Shown here: piece by piece, positions 1-8,219 of the stretch
How the letters are laid out: each line of letters begins with the position of its first letter
Position numbering within the stretch: the stretch's first letter is position 1
Assembly: GCF_027497175.1 (NCBI RefSeq)
Contig: NZ_CP114901.1
Location: forward strand, 4,092,001-4,156,000
From: Verrucosispora sp. WMMD573
Lineage (GTDB): Bacteria > Actinomycetota > Actinomycetes > Mycobacteriales > Micromonosporaceae
Direction of reading: 5' to 3'
Length of the DNA: 64,000 nt
Notes under the pieces: generated by a model
What the model was told of the DNA's origin: nothing
Seen by the model: the letters and a program-made list of their open reading frames with translations, nothing else
The model's database searches: none
Made by a program: the position numbers and the translations under genes

Positions 1-856
1 TCTTGCCGTTGCCCGGCGCGCCGGAGACCACCACCACGGGTGCCGTCCTGGTCCGCCGGATCACGTCCCGCTGCGCGGCGTTCAGCGGCAGAGGCGACAG
101 CACCTCGTCCTCGTCGCTGGGGCCGGCTCCGGTCGGCTCCGGGGCGTCGTCGGTGCCGAGGTAGAGCCGGCTCAGGGCGGTGTCCGCCAACCCGGGGCGA
201 CTCGCCCAGCTCAACAGGGTGTCGCGGAGGCGGCCGGCGAACACGTCACGGGTCACGAAGAGCGCTGCCGCGGCGACCCCGGTGACGTCGTGGCCGACGC
301 CGCGCGGCGATCGCGCCCGGACCGTGGTCACCTTCACGCCTGCGGCCTCGGCCGCCGCGGTGATCCAGGCGGTGGTGCCGGGGGCCGTCAGCCAGCCGGG
401 CCCGGCCAGCCCCGGCGCGGCCTCCAGCCGGGCCGCGAGTTCCCGGTCCTCGATGAGCGGGGTCAGTTCGAGGTCGCCGGCCGGCACGACCCGGTAATCG
501 CGCCGGCCGCGTTGCAGGCGTACCGGCTGGGCCAGCAGCGGCAGTCGGATTCGTCGCCGCGCACCGTCCAGGTCGGCTGTGCCGACGAGAAAGGCCAGCC
601 CGAGGCGGAGGATCCGTTCGTCGCGGTGCAGGGCGTCCAGCGCGGCGAGCCGGTCCAGTCGCGCGCTGCGGGGGCCCCGGTGCGGTTCCGGCAGCCAGAC
701 CAGCGGTCGACCGGTTCCGGCCACGTCGAGGATCCGCTCGGCACCGGCCGGAGCCAGGTCGGCGAGCGCGGTGAGGATGGTCGCCACGTGCATCGCCCGC
801 AGATTCTGCCGTACGCGATCACGGTCGTGCTCCGGTCGGTGGACGCGGCCGGGCAC
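1..856 (-). CDS. ATPase/helicase-like protein, N-terminal part (runs off left edge)
   Basis: The leftward reading frame is open from about 949 to the window edge. Its last visible residues are LNAAQRDVIRRTRTAP, followed by VVVVSGAPGNGK, a Walker A loop preceded by a Q-motif-like LNxxQ. This is the usual order in superfamily-1 (DNA2/NAM7-like, AAA_11/AAA_12) proteins, where a long N-terminal region comes before the ATPase core. About 260 residues are visible; before the Walker A the sequence matches nothing I recognise. The start is uncertain: GTG at 856 and ATG at 793 are both in frame and neither has a convincing ribosome binding site. Function beyond NTP binding cannot be stated because the helicase motifs lie outside the window. 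Confidence 0.6.
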   Translation of the reverse strand, partial: MPGRVHRPEHDRDRVRQNLRAMHVATILTALADLAPAGAERILDVAGTGRPLVWLPEPHRGPRSARLDRLAALDALHRDERILRLGLAFLVGTADLDGARRRIRLPLLAQPVRLQRGRRDYRVVPAGDLELTPLIEDRELAARLEAAPGLAGPGWLTAPGTTAWITAAAEAAGVKVTTVRARSPRGVGHDVTGVAAAALFVTRDVFAGRLRDTLLSWASRPGLADTALSRLYLGTDDAPEPTGAGPSDEDEVLSPLPLNAAQRDVIRRTRTAPVVVVSGAPGNGK

Positions 857-923
857 CGAGGATCCGGGGCCGTCGCGCTCCGGCCTCTGGCCGGGTCGCG
901 CGGCGGGGCCGAGGTATTGGTGT

Positions 924-1002
924 GCCCCCTTTGCTCTGCTTCAACTGACGCAACGGATTCACCCCGAAACCGGTGCGTCAGTTGAAGCAGAGCAAAGGGG
1001 GC
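924..1002. repeat. 29-bp perfect palindrome (dispersed element, possible bidirectional terminator)
   Basis: Arms at 924-952 and 974-1002 are exact reverse complements, with a 21-nt loop. Each arm contains tttgctctgcttcaa. It lies just past the stop of the leftward pectate lyase gene (1056), so it could end that transcript. The same core recurs at 41319-41404 inside a coding region, which argues for a dispersed repeat family and not only a terminator. Confidence 0.85.
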
Positions 1003-1055
1003 GGGAGAACAGTGGCGGGAGCCGCCGGGTGTCGACGACTCCCACCGGGTCGGTT

Positions 1056-2627
1056 CTAGCTGGCGTACGTCTCGAACTCGGCGACTCGTGGGGTGCCGGT
1101 CGAGCTGGTGATGTCGAAGGTGATCTTGCGCAGGGACGTCGCCCCGAAGCTGATGACGCCCGCGCCGGTGCCGGTGGCCAGCACCGCGCCGGTGTCGTGG
1201 TTGAGCACCCGCCAGTTACGGATGGTGCCGACGGAGCCGGCCGCCTCCCGAATGTTGATCTTCGACACGGTGGTGGCGGAGCCCCACTTGATCGAGATCT
1301 GGCCGGTGGTGCCGCTCGGCGACCAGGCGGTGTTCATGTTGCCGTCGCGTACGTCGCCGTAGCTGGTGCCGCTGGCCTTGCTGGAGCCGTCGGAGCCGGC
1401 GCCGATGCTCAGGTTGGTGCCGCTGGGCTGGCTCGGCGTCGGCGTCGGGTTGCTGGTCGGGGGCGGGGTGGTGGTGGTCGGGCCCGGCGTCGGGCTGGTC
1501 GGCCCGGCGGTCGGGCTCTGCGGCGTGCAGTTGCCGTTGGAGGTACGGATGCCCTTGTTCGCGCCGGCGGTCTGGCTGACGACGCTCGGCACGCAACTGG
1601 CCGAGTCGAGCCGGTACGAGTACGGGATGCTGACGCTGGTGTTGGAGGTCGGGTTGGGGCCGGCCGGGTTGGTGTCGCCGCTGCGCGAGGACCAGGTCAC
1701 GTTGTCGAAGATGTTGCCGCTGACCTGCCAGTAGCCGGCCTCGTCGGTGTAGAAGGTGCCCAGCACGTCCTTGGAGTTCTGGAAGTAGTTGTTGTCCACC
1801 TTGGCGCGTGCCCCGGCCCGGGAGTTGATGCCCGACTCGTTGAGGCGTACGTAGTGGTTGTTGTAGATGTGGGCGATGCCGCCGCGCAGCAGCGGCGTAC
1901 GGGAGTCGATGTTCTCGTACAGGTTGTGGTGGAACGTGACGTAGCCGTTGGACCTGTCGCTCTCGCTGGAGCCGATCAGGCCGCCCCGGCCGGAGTTGCG
2001 CAGGATGCTGTAGGACAGCGTCACGTACTGGGTGTTGTTCTTCATGTCGAACAGCCCGTCGAAGCCCTCCGACTCGCCACCGGATGCCTCCAGGGTGACG
2101 TGGTCGACCCAGACGTTGCGGACGTCGGCCTCCATGCCGATGGCGTCGCCGCCGTTGGAGGTGGGTGAGCCCGACTTCTTGACGTTCCGGACGGTCACGT
2201 TCTGGATGATGATGTTGCTGGCCTCGCGGATGTGGATGCCGATCTGGTCGAAGACCGCGCCGTTGCCGACCCCGAGGATCGTGACGTTGCTGATCTGCTT
2301 GAGTTCGATCACGTCGGCGGCCGTGTTGCAGCTCGAACCGGACACCTTCGTGGTGTTGCCGTGGTTGATGGTCCCCTCGACCTGGATGGTGATCGGGGTG
2401 CTGCTGCTGGCCCGGTTGCACAGGGCCGCGTGGATCTGGGTGCCGCTGGTGGCGCGCACGGTCTGCCCGCCCGCGCCGCCGGTGGTGCCACCGTTGCCGG
2501 TCGCGAAGCCGGTGGCGCTGCCGACCGCGGCCGACGCCTGCGGCGTCGTCAGAGCCACGCAGACCGCGGCTCCCGTGGCGGTGGCGGCCAGTCCTGCGAG
2601 GAGGCGGAGTGTGACTGGTCGTCTCAT
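1056..2627 (-). CDS. Secreted pectate lyase, family PL1, with C-terminal discoidin-like carbohydrate-binding domain
   Basis: A 523-residue extracellular enzyme predicted to cleave polygalacturonate by beta-elimination. Residues 1-33 form a Sec signal peptide ending ASA. The parallel beta-helix catalytic domain (about 45-360) carries family PL1 landmarks: WVDHVTL, DGLFDMKNNTQYVTLSY, then RTPLLRGGIAHIYNNHY, which holds the catalytic arginine region. A Pro/Thr-rich linker (about 365-402) leads to a 120-residue beta-sandwich resembling F5/8 type C modules (GDVRDGNMNTAWSPSG). It follows the other pectate lyase by only 41 nt, so the two are probably cotranscribed. GC content and codon use match the neighbours. 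Confidence 0.93.
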   Translation of the reverse strand: MRRPVTLRLLAGLAATATGAAVCVALTTPQASAAVGSATGFATGNGGTTGGAGGQTVRATSGTQIHAALCNRASSSTPITIQVEGTINHGNTTKVSGSSCNTAADVIELKQISNVTILGVGNGAVFDQIGIHIREASNIIIQNVTVRNVKKSGSPTSNGGDAIGMEADVRNVWVDHVTLEASGGESEGFDGLFDMKNNTQYVTLSYSILRNSGRGGLIGSSESDRSNGYVTFHHNLYENIDSRTPLLRGGIAHIYNNHYVRLNESGINSRAGARAKVDNNYFQNSKDVLGTFYTDEAGYWQVSGNIFDNVTWSSRSGDTNPAGPNPTSNTSVSIPYSYRLDSASCVPSVVSQTAGANKGIRTSNGNCTPQSPTAGPTSPTPGPTTTTPPPTSNPTPTPSQPSGTNLSIGAGSDGSSKASGTSYGDVRDGNMNTAWSPSGTTGQISIKWGSATTVSKINIREAAGSVGTIRNWRVLNHDTGAVLATGTGAGVISFGATSLRKITFDITSSTGTPRVAEFETYAS

Positions 2628-2668
2628 CCTCGTCTCACCTTTCCTGGTTGGTGGTGGTGGAGTGGGGG

Positions 2669-4054
2669 TTACAGGGGTAGGCGCTCGGCGCCGGCGAGCG
2701 GGCCGACCACGAGCGGCACCAGCGGGGCCGGCAGTACCGGTCCGTGCCGCAGCGTCGGCGTCCAGCCGGCATCGGGACTCAGGGCGGGGTCGTGTGCGGC
2801 GTTGTACGCGGCCACCAGGTCCACCGGGCGGGACGGCGCACCGGCGGACTTGATCCAGTTGCCCCGGGCGGTGATCGCGGTGCCGCCCCAGTCGTAGAGC
2901 AGATCGGCGGCGCTGACGTCGGCACCGAGGGTGAAGTGGTTGCTCTCGGCGTGCACGGCGGACTGGACGCCGACGCCGATGGCGTACTCGAAGCCGTCAC
3001 CGCCGAGCCGGTAGGCGTTGTTGTAGACGTCGACCTGGCCGAAGCGGACCCGGGGCAACCGCTGGAGCGCACCGTCGAACAGGTTGTGGTGCAGGGTCAC
3101 GTTGAGCCGTCCGACGTCCGGGCCGACGGTGTTGGACGAGCCGATCAGCATCACCTTGTCGCGCCCGGAGAAGCGGTTCCAGGAGGCGGTGACCAGGCTG
3201 GCGGTGTGGGTGATGTCCAGCGCGCCGTCGTGCACCTGGTAGGGCCGTCCGAAGTAGACGGGCTGGGCGCTGTCCGGGTTGTCGCCGTCGGTGAAGGTGT
3301 TGTGGTCGATCCAGACGTTCTCGCTGCGGCGCACCGAGACCAGGTCGTACTGCGAGTTCCAGTTGCCGGCCTCGCCGTCGGTGGGGGACCAGGCGGGGAA
3401 GCAGTCCCGGGCGTCGTCGAAGGTGATGTTGCGGACGATCACGTTCGACGCCCGGTCGATCATCAGCGTCAGCCCGGTCAGGCGTGCTCCCCGCAGTCCG
3501 ATGATTGTGGTGTTCGGGCCGACGTTGATCTGGGTCTGGCTGGTCTGGTTGGTCACCGATCGTCGCCGGGCCTCCTCCAGCGGCCCGCTCGGCGTCACCC
3601 GGCCCCACACCGCCGGGTCGTACGCGGCCAGATACCCCTCCAGCGAGTACTCGGGATCGGCCAGGTCGGTGCAGTCGAGCAGGCGACCGTCGGTGTCTTC
3701 GAAGCCGTCGATGCCGCCCCTGACGTACACGATCTTGGAGGTGGCGTTCGTCGCGTTCGTGGCGTTGTCGCCGCCGAGCGCGGCGACCAGCTCGGCGCGG
3801 CTGCTCACCACGTGGATCTGATCGGCTCCGGCGGCGGCGCCTCCGGTGGTGCCGGGCCCGGCGGCGGCCCAGCCGTCGCCGGCCGGGAGAGCCTGCCGGC
3901 CGAGCTGCCGGGCAAACGGGGACAGTGATGTCCTGGCGTCCCGGTCGCTGCCGGAGGGCGCGACCGCGTCGTTCGACGGCTGTGCCACGGCGGCGGTGGG
4001 GAGGACGGTCAGGGCGATAATCGTCGATGCCGCGGCGGCGGCAAGTCTGCGCAT
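2669..4054 (-). CDS. Secreted pectate lyase, family PL1
   Basis: Second extracellular PL1 lyase, about 461 residues. I start it at ATG 4054 (MRRLAAAAASTIIALTV), which gives a normal Sec signal peptide ending AVA and has GAAGGAAAC upstream. The longer frame back to 4159 would add 35 residues encoded by an AT-rich stretch that looks like promoter. The family signature is clear: WIDHNTFTDGDN, DGALDITHTASLVTASWNRF, KVMLIGSS, HHNLFDGALQRLPRVRFGQVDVYNN. There is no extra binding module. It is first of a two-gene lyase unit and sits downstream of the uronate operon, separated by 216 bp with its own likely promoter. Confidence 0.92.
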   Translation of the reverse strand: MRRLAAAAASTIIALTVLPTAAVAQPSNDAVAPSGSDRDARTSLSPFARQLGRQALPAGDGWAAAGPGTTGGAAAGADQIHVVSSRAELVAALGGDNATNATNATSKIVYVRGGIDGFEDTDGRLLDCTDLADPEYSLEGYLAAYDPAVWGRVTPSGPLEEARRRSVTNQTSQTQINVGPNTTIIGLRGARLTGLTLMIDRASNVIVRNITFDDARDCFPAWSPTDGEAGNWNSQYDLVSVRRSENVWIDHNTFTDGDNPDSAQPVYFGRPYQVHDGALDITHTASLVTASWNRFSGRDKVMLIGSSNTVGPDVGRLNVTLHHNLFDGALQRLPRVRFGQVDVYNNAYRLGGDGFEYAIGVGVQSAVHAESNHFTLGADVSAADLLYDWGGTAITARGNWIKSAGAPSRPVDLVAAYNAAHDPALSPDAGWTPTLRHGPVLPAPLVPLVVGPLAGAERLPL

Positions 4055-4098
4055 CGGCTCGTTCCGTTTCCTTCGTCGTTGTTTCTTATTAATGACGA

Positions 4099-4128
4099 AG
4101 GTTACGGTCGCGTTTTCACAACGGTCAA
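4099..4128 (-). promoter_or_regulatory. Possible promoter of the pectate lyase pair
   Basis: In an unusually AT-rich block between the uronate operon and the lyase start, the minus strand reads TTGACC (4128-4123), an 18-nt spacer and TAACCT (4104-4099), about 45 nt before the ATG at 4054. Position and composition support a promoter; the -10 match is weak. Confidence 0.35.
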
Positions 4129-4270
4129 TATTAATGATGTGCAGATTTGTTGCAGTCAATTCTGTCGAATGGCATCGCCCCGACTCTTTCTGGTCGGGAA
4201 ACCGCTGTTCACCGCGTTGTGTCGGATCCTGTGCGGACCAGGAAGTTGCAGTTTGTTGCGGCGATGCCTC

Positions 4271-5440
4271 CTATTCTTGCCGAGCGAGTTCCGTTCGCCA
4301 AGGCGCTATCGCCCACGGCACGCCGAGTTCCGACGGTAGTCGGCCCTCGTCAGCCACCCGACGTAACACCTCGTTGACGCCGCGCACCCGCAGCACCCGC
4401 TGCGCGCCGGCACCGACGGCGTCCACCAGCGCACCATCGAGCAGCGCCGGCTCGGGTGCCGCCTGCAGGGCGGTCAGGACGGCGGTGAACGGCGCGGTCC
4501 GGGCCAGCGGCGCGATCAGCGGCACCCGTGGATCAGCCCGGTGGGCCAACAGGTTCTCCAGCAGCCCGCACCGGCCGGGCACGTGCCGGGCAGCGGCCTC
4601 GCCGGGCAGCGACAGCCGGTCGGTCGGGTACTCCAGCACCGCTCGCCCGGCGTCGCCGGTGACCATCACCTCGCCGGCGATGAAGTCCTCGCCGGCGAGG
4701 GTCACCGCGGCCACGATCGGCGGACCGTGCCGATGCCGCACCCGCAGCGCTGCGGTGTCGTCCACCTCGATCGGCCGCACCCGGTAGCGTTCCACCTCGA
4801 TGCTGACCGGCTCCACCGGCCGACCGCCGAGTACCTCGGCGACCGCCAGGCACTGCATCACCGCGTGCGCGAGCGGGTTGGCCAACGCGCCGTCGAGCAC
4901 CGGCCGCCCGTCGAGCAGCCGTCGCCCGGCCCAGGGCGCACGGGCGTAGTAAGCGTCCGGACGTTGCCACGCGGCCACCGTGGCGACGCCGCTGACCGTG
5001 CCCAGCCGCCCGGCCGACACCGCATCCGTCAACGCGCGGAGTGCCGCCGAGCCGAGCGCCTGAAACCCGACCTGGACGGTCCGACCGGTGGTGGCCACCG
5101 CCCCGGACAGTTCCTCGTGCTCCGCGGTGGACAGCACCGGCGGTTTCTCCAGCAGCACGTCCGCCCCGGCGGTCACCGCGTCCCGGGCGATCCGCAGATG
5201 GGTGTGCGGTGGGGTGCAGATGACCACCACGTCCGGCGTGACGTCGGCGAGCATCGCCCGGTGATCGGCGAAGACCGGGACCCCGGCCGGCTCCGGTGCC
5301 GCCGGCTCCGGCTCGATCGGCCGCGTGTCGACCAGCGCGACCAGGCGTACCCGGCCGGCATCGTGCAGCGCCCCGATGACGCGGCGATGCCAGCGCCCGT
5401 GCCCGTTCGCCCCCACCAGCGCCACCCGGGGGCTCGTCAC
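4271..5440 (-). CDS. Gfo/Idh/MocA-family oxidoreductase
   Basis: A 389-residue NAD(P)-dependent dehydrogenase of the glucose-fructose oxidoreductase family. The N-terminal Rossmann fold begins VALVGANGHGRWH, and the conserved EKPP motif follows DVLLEKPPVLS near residue 97. A C-terminal alpha/beta substrate domain completes the usual length. The GTG start overlaps the stop of the preceding reductase gene (GTGA, 4 nt), so it is the last gene of the uronate operon. It probably oxidises or reduces a sugar or uronate derivative from pectin side chains; the substrate cannot be read from the sequence. Confidence 0.85.
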   Translation of the reverse strand: MTSPRVALVGANGHGRWHRRVIGALHDAGRVRLVALVDTRPIEPEPAAPEPAGVPVFADHRAMLADVTPDVVVICTPPHTHLRIARDAVTAGADVLLEKPPVLSTAEHEELSGAVATTGRTVQVGFQALGSAALRALTDAVSAGRLGTVSGVATVAAWQRPDAYYARAPWAGRRLLDGRPVLDGALANPLAHAVMQCLAVAEVLGGRPVEPVSIEVERYRVRPIEVDDTAALRVRHRHGPPIVAAVTLAGEDFIAGEVMVTGDAGRAVLEYPTDRLSLPGEAAARHVPGRCGLLENLLAHRADPRVPLIAPLARTAPFTAVLTALQAAPEPALLDGALVDAVGAGAQRVLRVRGVNEVLRRVADEGRLPSELGVPWAIAPWRTELARQE

Positions 5441-6927
5441 ACCGCACCGGCCAGGGTGGCGCGCACACCGTGCTGGTGCAGGTCGGCGAGCCAGGCGACC
5501 ACGTCGGCGCGGACCTGCGCGTCGGCGGCCACCTCGGGCGGGACGACCTCGTCGAGGCCGAGCACGGCATCCACCGCCCCCGACGGGGTCTGCGGCGCGG
5601 CGGCCAGCGCCGCGTGGATCCGCTCGGCCAGCGGGTCGTCCAGCGGCAGGGCGCGACCGTCGTCGGCGCTGCCCTGGACGAACCGGATCCAGGCGGCGAC
5701 GACCAGCGCCGCCCAGCGGGCCGGCCGCCCGGCCGCGCGCAGGTCGGCGACCGTGTGCAGGATGCGTTGCGGCAGTTTCTGCGACCCGTCCATCGCCACC
5801 TGGAGAGTGCGGTGCCGGATCGCCGGGTTACCGAAGCGTTCCAGCACCTGCTCGCCGTAGCCGACCACGTTGACCCCGTCAGGTGGAGCGAAGCTGGCGG
5901 CCACGTCCTCGGCGATCAGCCGTCGCAGCACCGTGTCCAGGTGCGGCAGCGTGAGAGCCTCCGCGATCATCTCGCAGCCGGCGAGCGCGCCGAGATACGC
6001 GGTCGCCGAGTGCACGCCGTTGAGGGCGCGCAACTTCAGCCGCTCCCACGGCCCCGCGTCCGCGCAGAGCACCGCCCCGGCGCGCTCCCACGCCGGTCGG
6101 CCGCCGGGGAAGTCGTCCTCGATGACCCATTGGGTGTACGGCTCGGCCGCCACCGCCGCGAGATCCTCGACGCCGAGCGCCCGCTCGGCCGCGGCGAGGG
6201 TCTCCGGGGTGCTGGCGGGGACGATCCGGTCCACCATGGTGCCGGGGAAACCTACCTGCGCCTCGACCCAGTCGAGCACCTGTCGCGGTGTGCCGGCGTA
6301 CGCCAGTGACTGGGTCACCAGTCCGCGCAGCCGGCGGCCGTTGGCGGGCAGGTTGTCGCAGCTGACCAGGGCGATCGGCCCGGCGTCGGCGGCGGCGCGG
6401 GCCCGCAGCCCGCGCACCAGCAGCCCCGGCACGGTGGCCGGCGGCCGGTCGGTGGTCAGGTCGGCGACCAGGTCGGCGTCGGGACGCAGCGTGCCGGCGG
6501 CCGGGTCGAGTTGGTACGCCTTCTCGGTCACCGTCAGGGTGACCACCCGGATCGACGGGTCGGCCAGCAGGGCCACCACCGCCTGCGGGTCGGCGGCGGC
6601 CAGTCGCACCCCGGCCAGTGATCCGACCACGCGGGTGTGCTGGTCGGTGGCGGAGAGCGTGCTGACGCTGAAGAGGTTGTCCTGGGCGGCCAGGGTCGCC
6701 ACCACCGCCGCGTTGCGGGGGGCCACGCCGATGATACCCCAGTCGCCACCGGCCAGGCCGATCGCCTGCTCGGTGTAGACGGCCTGGTGGGCGCGGTGGA
6801 AGGCGCCGAGCCCGAGGTGCACCACGCCGGCCGGCACGGTGCCTGGGCGGACCAGCGGACGGGCCTCGGCGGGCAACCGGCGGACCGCGCCCAGCCCGAG
6901 CCGGGACGCGCCCACGGTCACCGCCAT
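5437..6927 (-). CDS. Mannitol dehydrogenase-family reductase (fructuronate/tagaturonate reductase-like)
   Basis: A 496-residue member of the polyol-specific long-chain dehydrogenase family. The N-terminal nucleotide-binding segment reads VVHLGLGAFHRAHQAVYTEQ, followed by VDRIVPASTPE and the active-site motif KLRALNGVHSATAYLG with its K, N and H. In a uronate operon such enzymes reduce D-fructuronate to D-mannonate or D-tagaturonate to D-altronate, the step after UxaC, which is encoded two genes upstream. I start it at ATG 6927; the frame is open much further upstream, but that part is antisense-frame noise over the enolase gene. Start and upstream stop overlap by 10 nt. Confidence 0.86.
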   Translation of the reverse strand: MAVTVGASRLGLGAVRRLPAEARPLVRPGTVPAGVVHLGLGAFHRAHQAVYTEQAIGLAGGDWGIIGVAPRNAAVVATLAAQDNLFSVSTLSATDQHTRVVGSLAGVRLAAADPQAVVALLADPSIRVVTLTVTEKAYQLDPAAGTLRPDADLVADLTTDRPPATVPGLLVRGLRARAAADAGPIALVSCDNLPANGRRLRGLVTQSLAYAGTPRQVLDWVEAQVGFPGTMVDRIVPASTPETLAAAERALGVEDLAAVAAEPYTQWVIEDDFPGGRPAWERAGAVLCADAGPWERLKLRALNGVHSATAYLGALAGCEMIAEALTLPHLDTVLRRLIAEDVAASFAPPDGVNVVGYGEQVLERFGNPAIRHRTLQVAMDGSQKLPQRILHTVADLRAAGRPARWAALVVAAWIRFVQGSADDGRALPLDDPLAERIHAALAAAPQTPSGAVDAVLGLDEVVPPEVAADAQVRADVVAWLADLHQHGVRATLAGAV

Positions 6928-8219
6928 GCCGGGCCATCCGGAAAGCGGAAGGTGGCGATCGACTCGGGGTGCATGGTGGCGCTGTAACCGGCAGCGGCAG
7001 GCAGCAGGTAGCGCCCGTCGCGGGTGCGTACCGGGTCGACGAAGTGCTCGTGCAGGTGGTCGACGTACTCCACCATCCGTCCCTCCAGACTGGCGCCCAC
7101 CCGCAGGTAGTCGAAGATCGCCAGGTGCTGCACGTACTCGCAGAGGCCGACACCACCGGCGTGCGGGCAGATCGGCACCCCGAACTTCGCCGCCATCAGG
7201 ATCTCGGCGAGCACCTCGTTGACCCCGCCGACCCGACAGGCGTCGATCTGCATCACGCCGATCGCCTCGGCCTGCAACAGCTGCTTGAAGATGACCTTGT
7301 TGGCGGCCACCTCGCCGGTGGCGACCCGGCACCGCCCACCGGTCAACTCGTCCATCGCCCGGGCGATCCGGGCGTGGCCGAGGATGTCGTCGGCGTGCGT
7401 CGGCTCCTCGATCCAGTACGGGTCGACCTCGGCCAGCGCCGTCATGTTGGTGATCGCCTCGTCGACGTCCCAGACCTGGTTGGCGTCCATCATCAGCAGC
7501 GCGTCCGGGCCGATCTCCGACCGGATGATCCGGGCCCGCCGCAGGTCGTCGGCGGGCGGCCCGCCGACCTTCATCTTCATCGCCCGCCACCCCTGCGCGT
7601 ACGCCTCCCGGGTCAGCGCGCGGACCTTGTCGTCGGGGTAGCCCAGCCAGCCCACCGAGGTGGTGTACGAGGGGAAACCGTCCCGCTCCAGCAGCGCCAG
7701 CCGCTCGGCGAGCCCGTCGCGCCCCTTGTCCAGGATGGCGGCGGCCTCGTCGGCGGTGAGCGCGTCGGTGATGTGCCTGAAGTCGACATTGGCCACCAAC
7801 TCGTCGGTGGGCAGTTCGGCCAGGTAGCGCCACATCGGCTTGCCGGCCAGCTTGGCCCGCAGGTCCCACACCGCGTTGACCAGCGCGCCGGTGGCCATGT
7901 GGATGACCCCCTTCTCCGGGCCGAGCCAGCGCAACTGCACGTCGGCGACGAGTGAGCGCCAGAACGCCACCGGCTCGGCGGTGATCTCCGCGAGGCTACG
8001 TCCCCGTACGTGATGGGCCAGGGCGTCGACGGCGGCACAGGTGATTTCGTTGCCACGGCCGTTGGTGAAGGTGAATCCGGCGCCGGTCGGCCCGTCGTCG
8101 GTGCTCAACTCCACATAGGTTGCCGAGTAGTCGCCGCGGTTGATCGCGTCGGAGCCGTCGCCGCTGGCGGCGGTGGGGAACCGTACGTCGTGCACGGTCA
8201 CCTCGGTGATGCTGGTCAT
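6918..8219 (-). CDS. L-fuconate dehydratase-like enzyme, enolase superfamily
   Basis: A 433-residue sugar-acid dehydratase. It has the hallmarks of the FucD/ENOSF1 group: RFPTAASGDGSDA near the N-terminus, RGNE, QLRWLGPEKGVIHMAT, the KxK base pair in AMKMKVGG (Lys215, Lys217), metal ligands Asp245 (MDANQVWD), Glu271 (EEPT) and Glu303 (TGE), and catalytic His353 (CPHAGGVGLCE). These numbers sit within a few residues of characterised FucD. The known reaction is L-fuconate to 2-keto-3-deoxy-L-fuconate. Here it lies between UxaC and a fructuronate-type reductase and no UxuA or UxaA gene is present, so it may instead dehydrate mannonate, altronate or another aldonate. It overlaps UxaC by 4 nt. Confidence 0.88.
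   Translation of the reverse strand: MTSITEVTVHDVRFPTAASGDGSDAINRGDYSATYVELSTDDGPTGAGFTFTNGRGNEITCAAVDALAHHVRGRSLAEITAEPVAFWRSLVADVQLRWLGPEKGVIHMATGALVNAVWDLRAKLAGKPMWRYLAELPTDELVANVDFRHITDALTADEAAAILDKGRDGLAERLALLERDGFPSYTTSVGWLGYPDDKVRALTREAYAQGWRAMKMKVGGPPADDLRRARIIRSEIGPDALLMMDANQVWDVDEAITNMTALAEVDPYWIEEPTHADDILGHARIARAMDELTGGRCRVATGEVAANKVIFKQLLQAEAIGVMQIDACRVGGVNEVLAEILMAAKFGVPICPHAGGVGLCEYVQHLAIFDYLRVGASLEGRMVEYVDHLHEHFVDPVRTRDGRYLLPAAAGYSATMHPESIATFRFPDGPAWR

Noticed and set aside
579..2168. Rightward 529-residue open frame over the first pectate lyase end
   Set aside because: Runs through the palindrome and antisense to the lyase; composition typical of a shadow frame.
2744..3928. 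Long rightward open frame over the second pectate lyase
   Set aside because: Antisense to a clear PL1 enzyme; composition and lack of motifs mark it as a shadow.
4179..4198. Terminator hairpin after the uronate operon
   Set aside because: The stem is only 6 bp (cccgac/gtcggg) with an 8-nt loop; too weak to call.
5437..7869. An 810-residue fusion upstream-extended from the mannitol-dehydrogenase gene
   Set aside because: The extra N-terminal part overlaps the enolase-superfamily gene in another frame and has no protein-like features; the ATG at 6927 gives the normal N-terminus.
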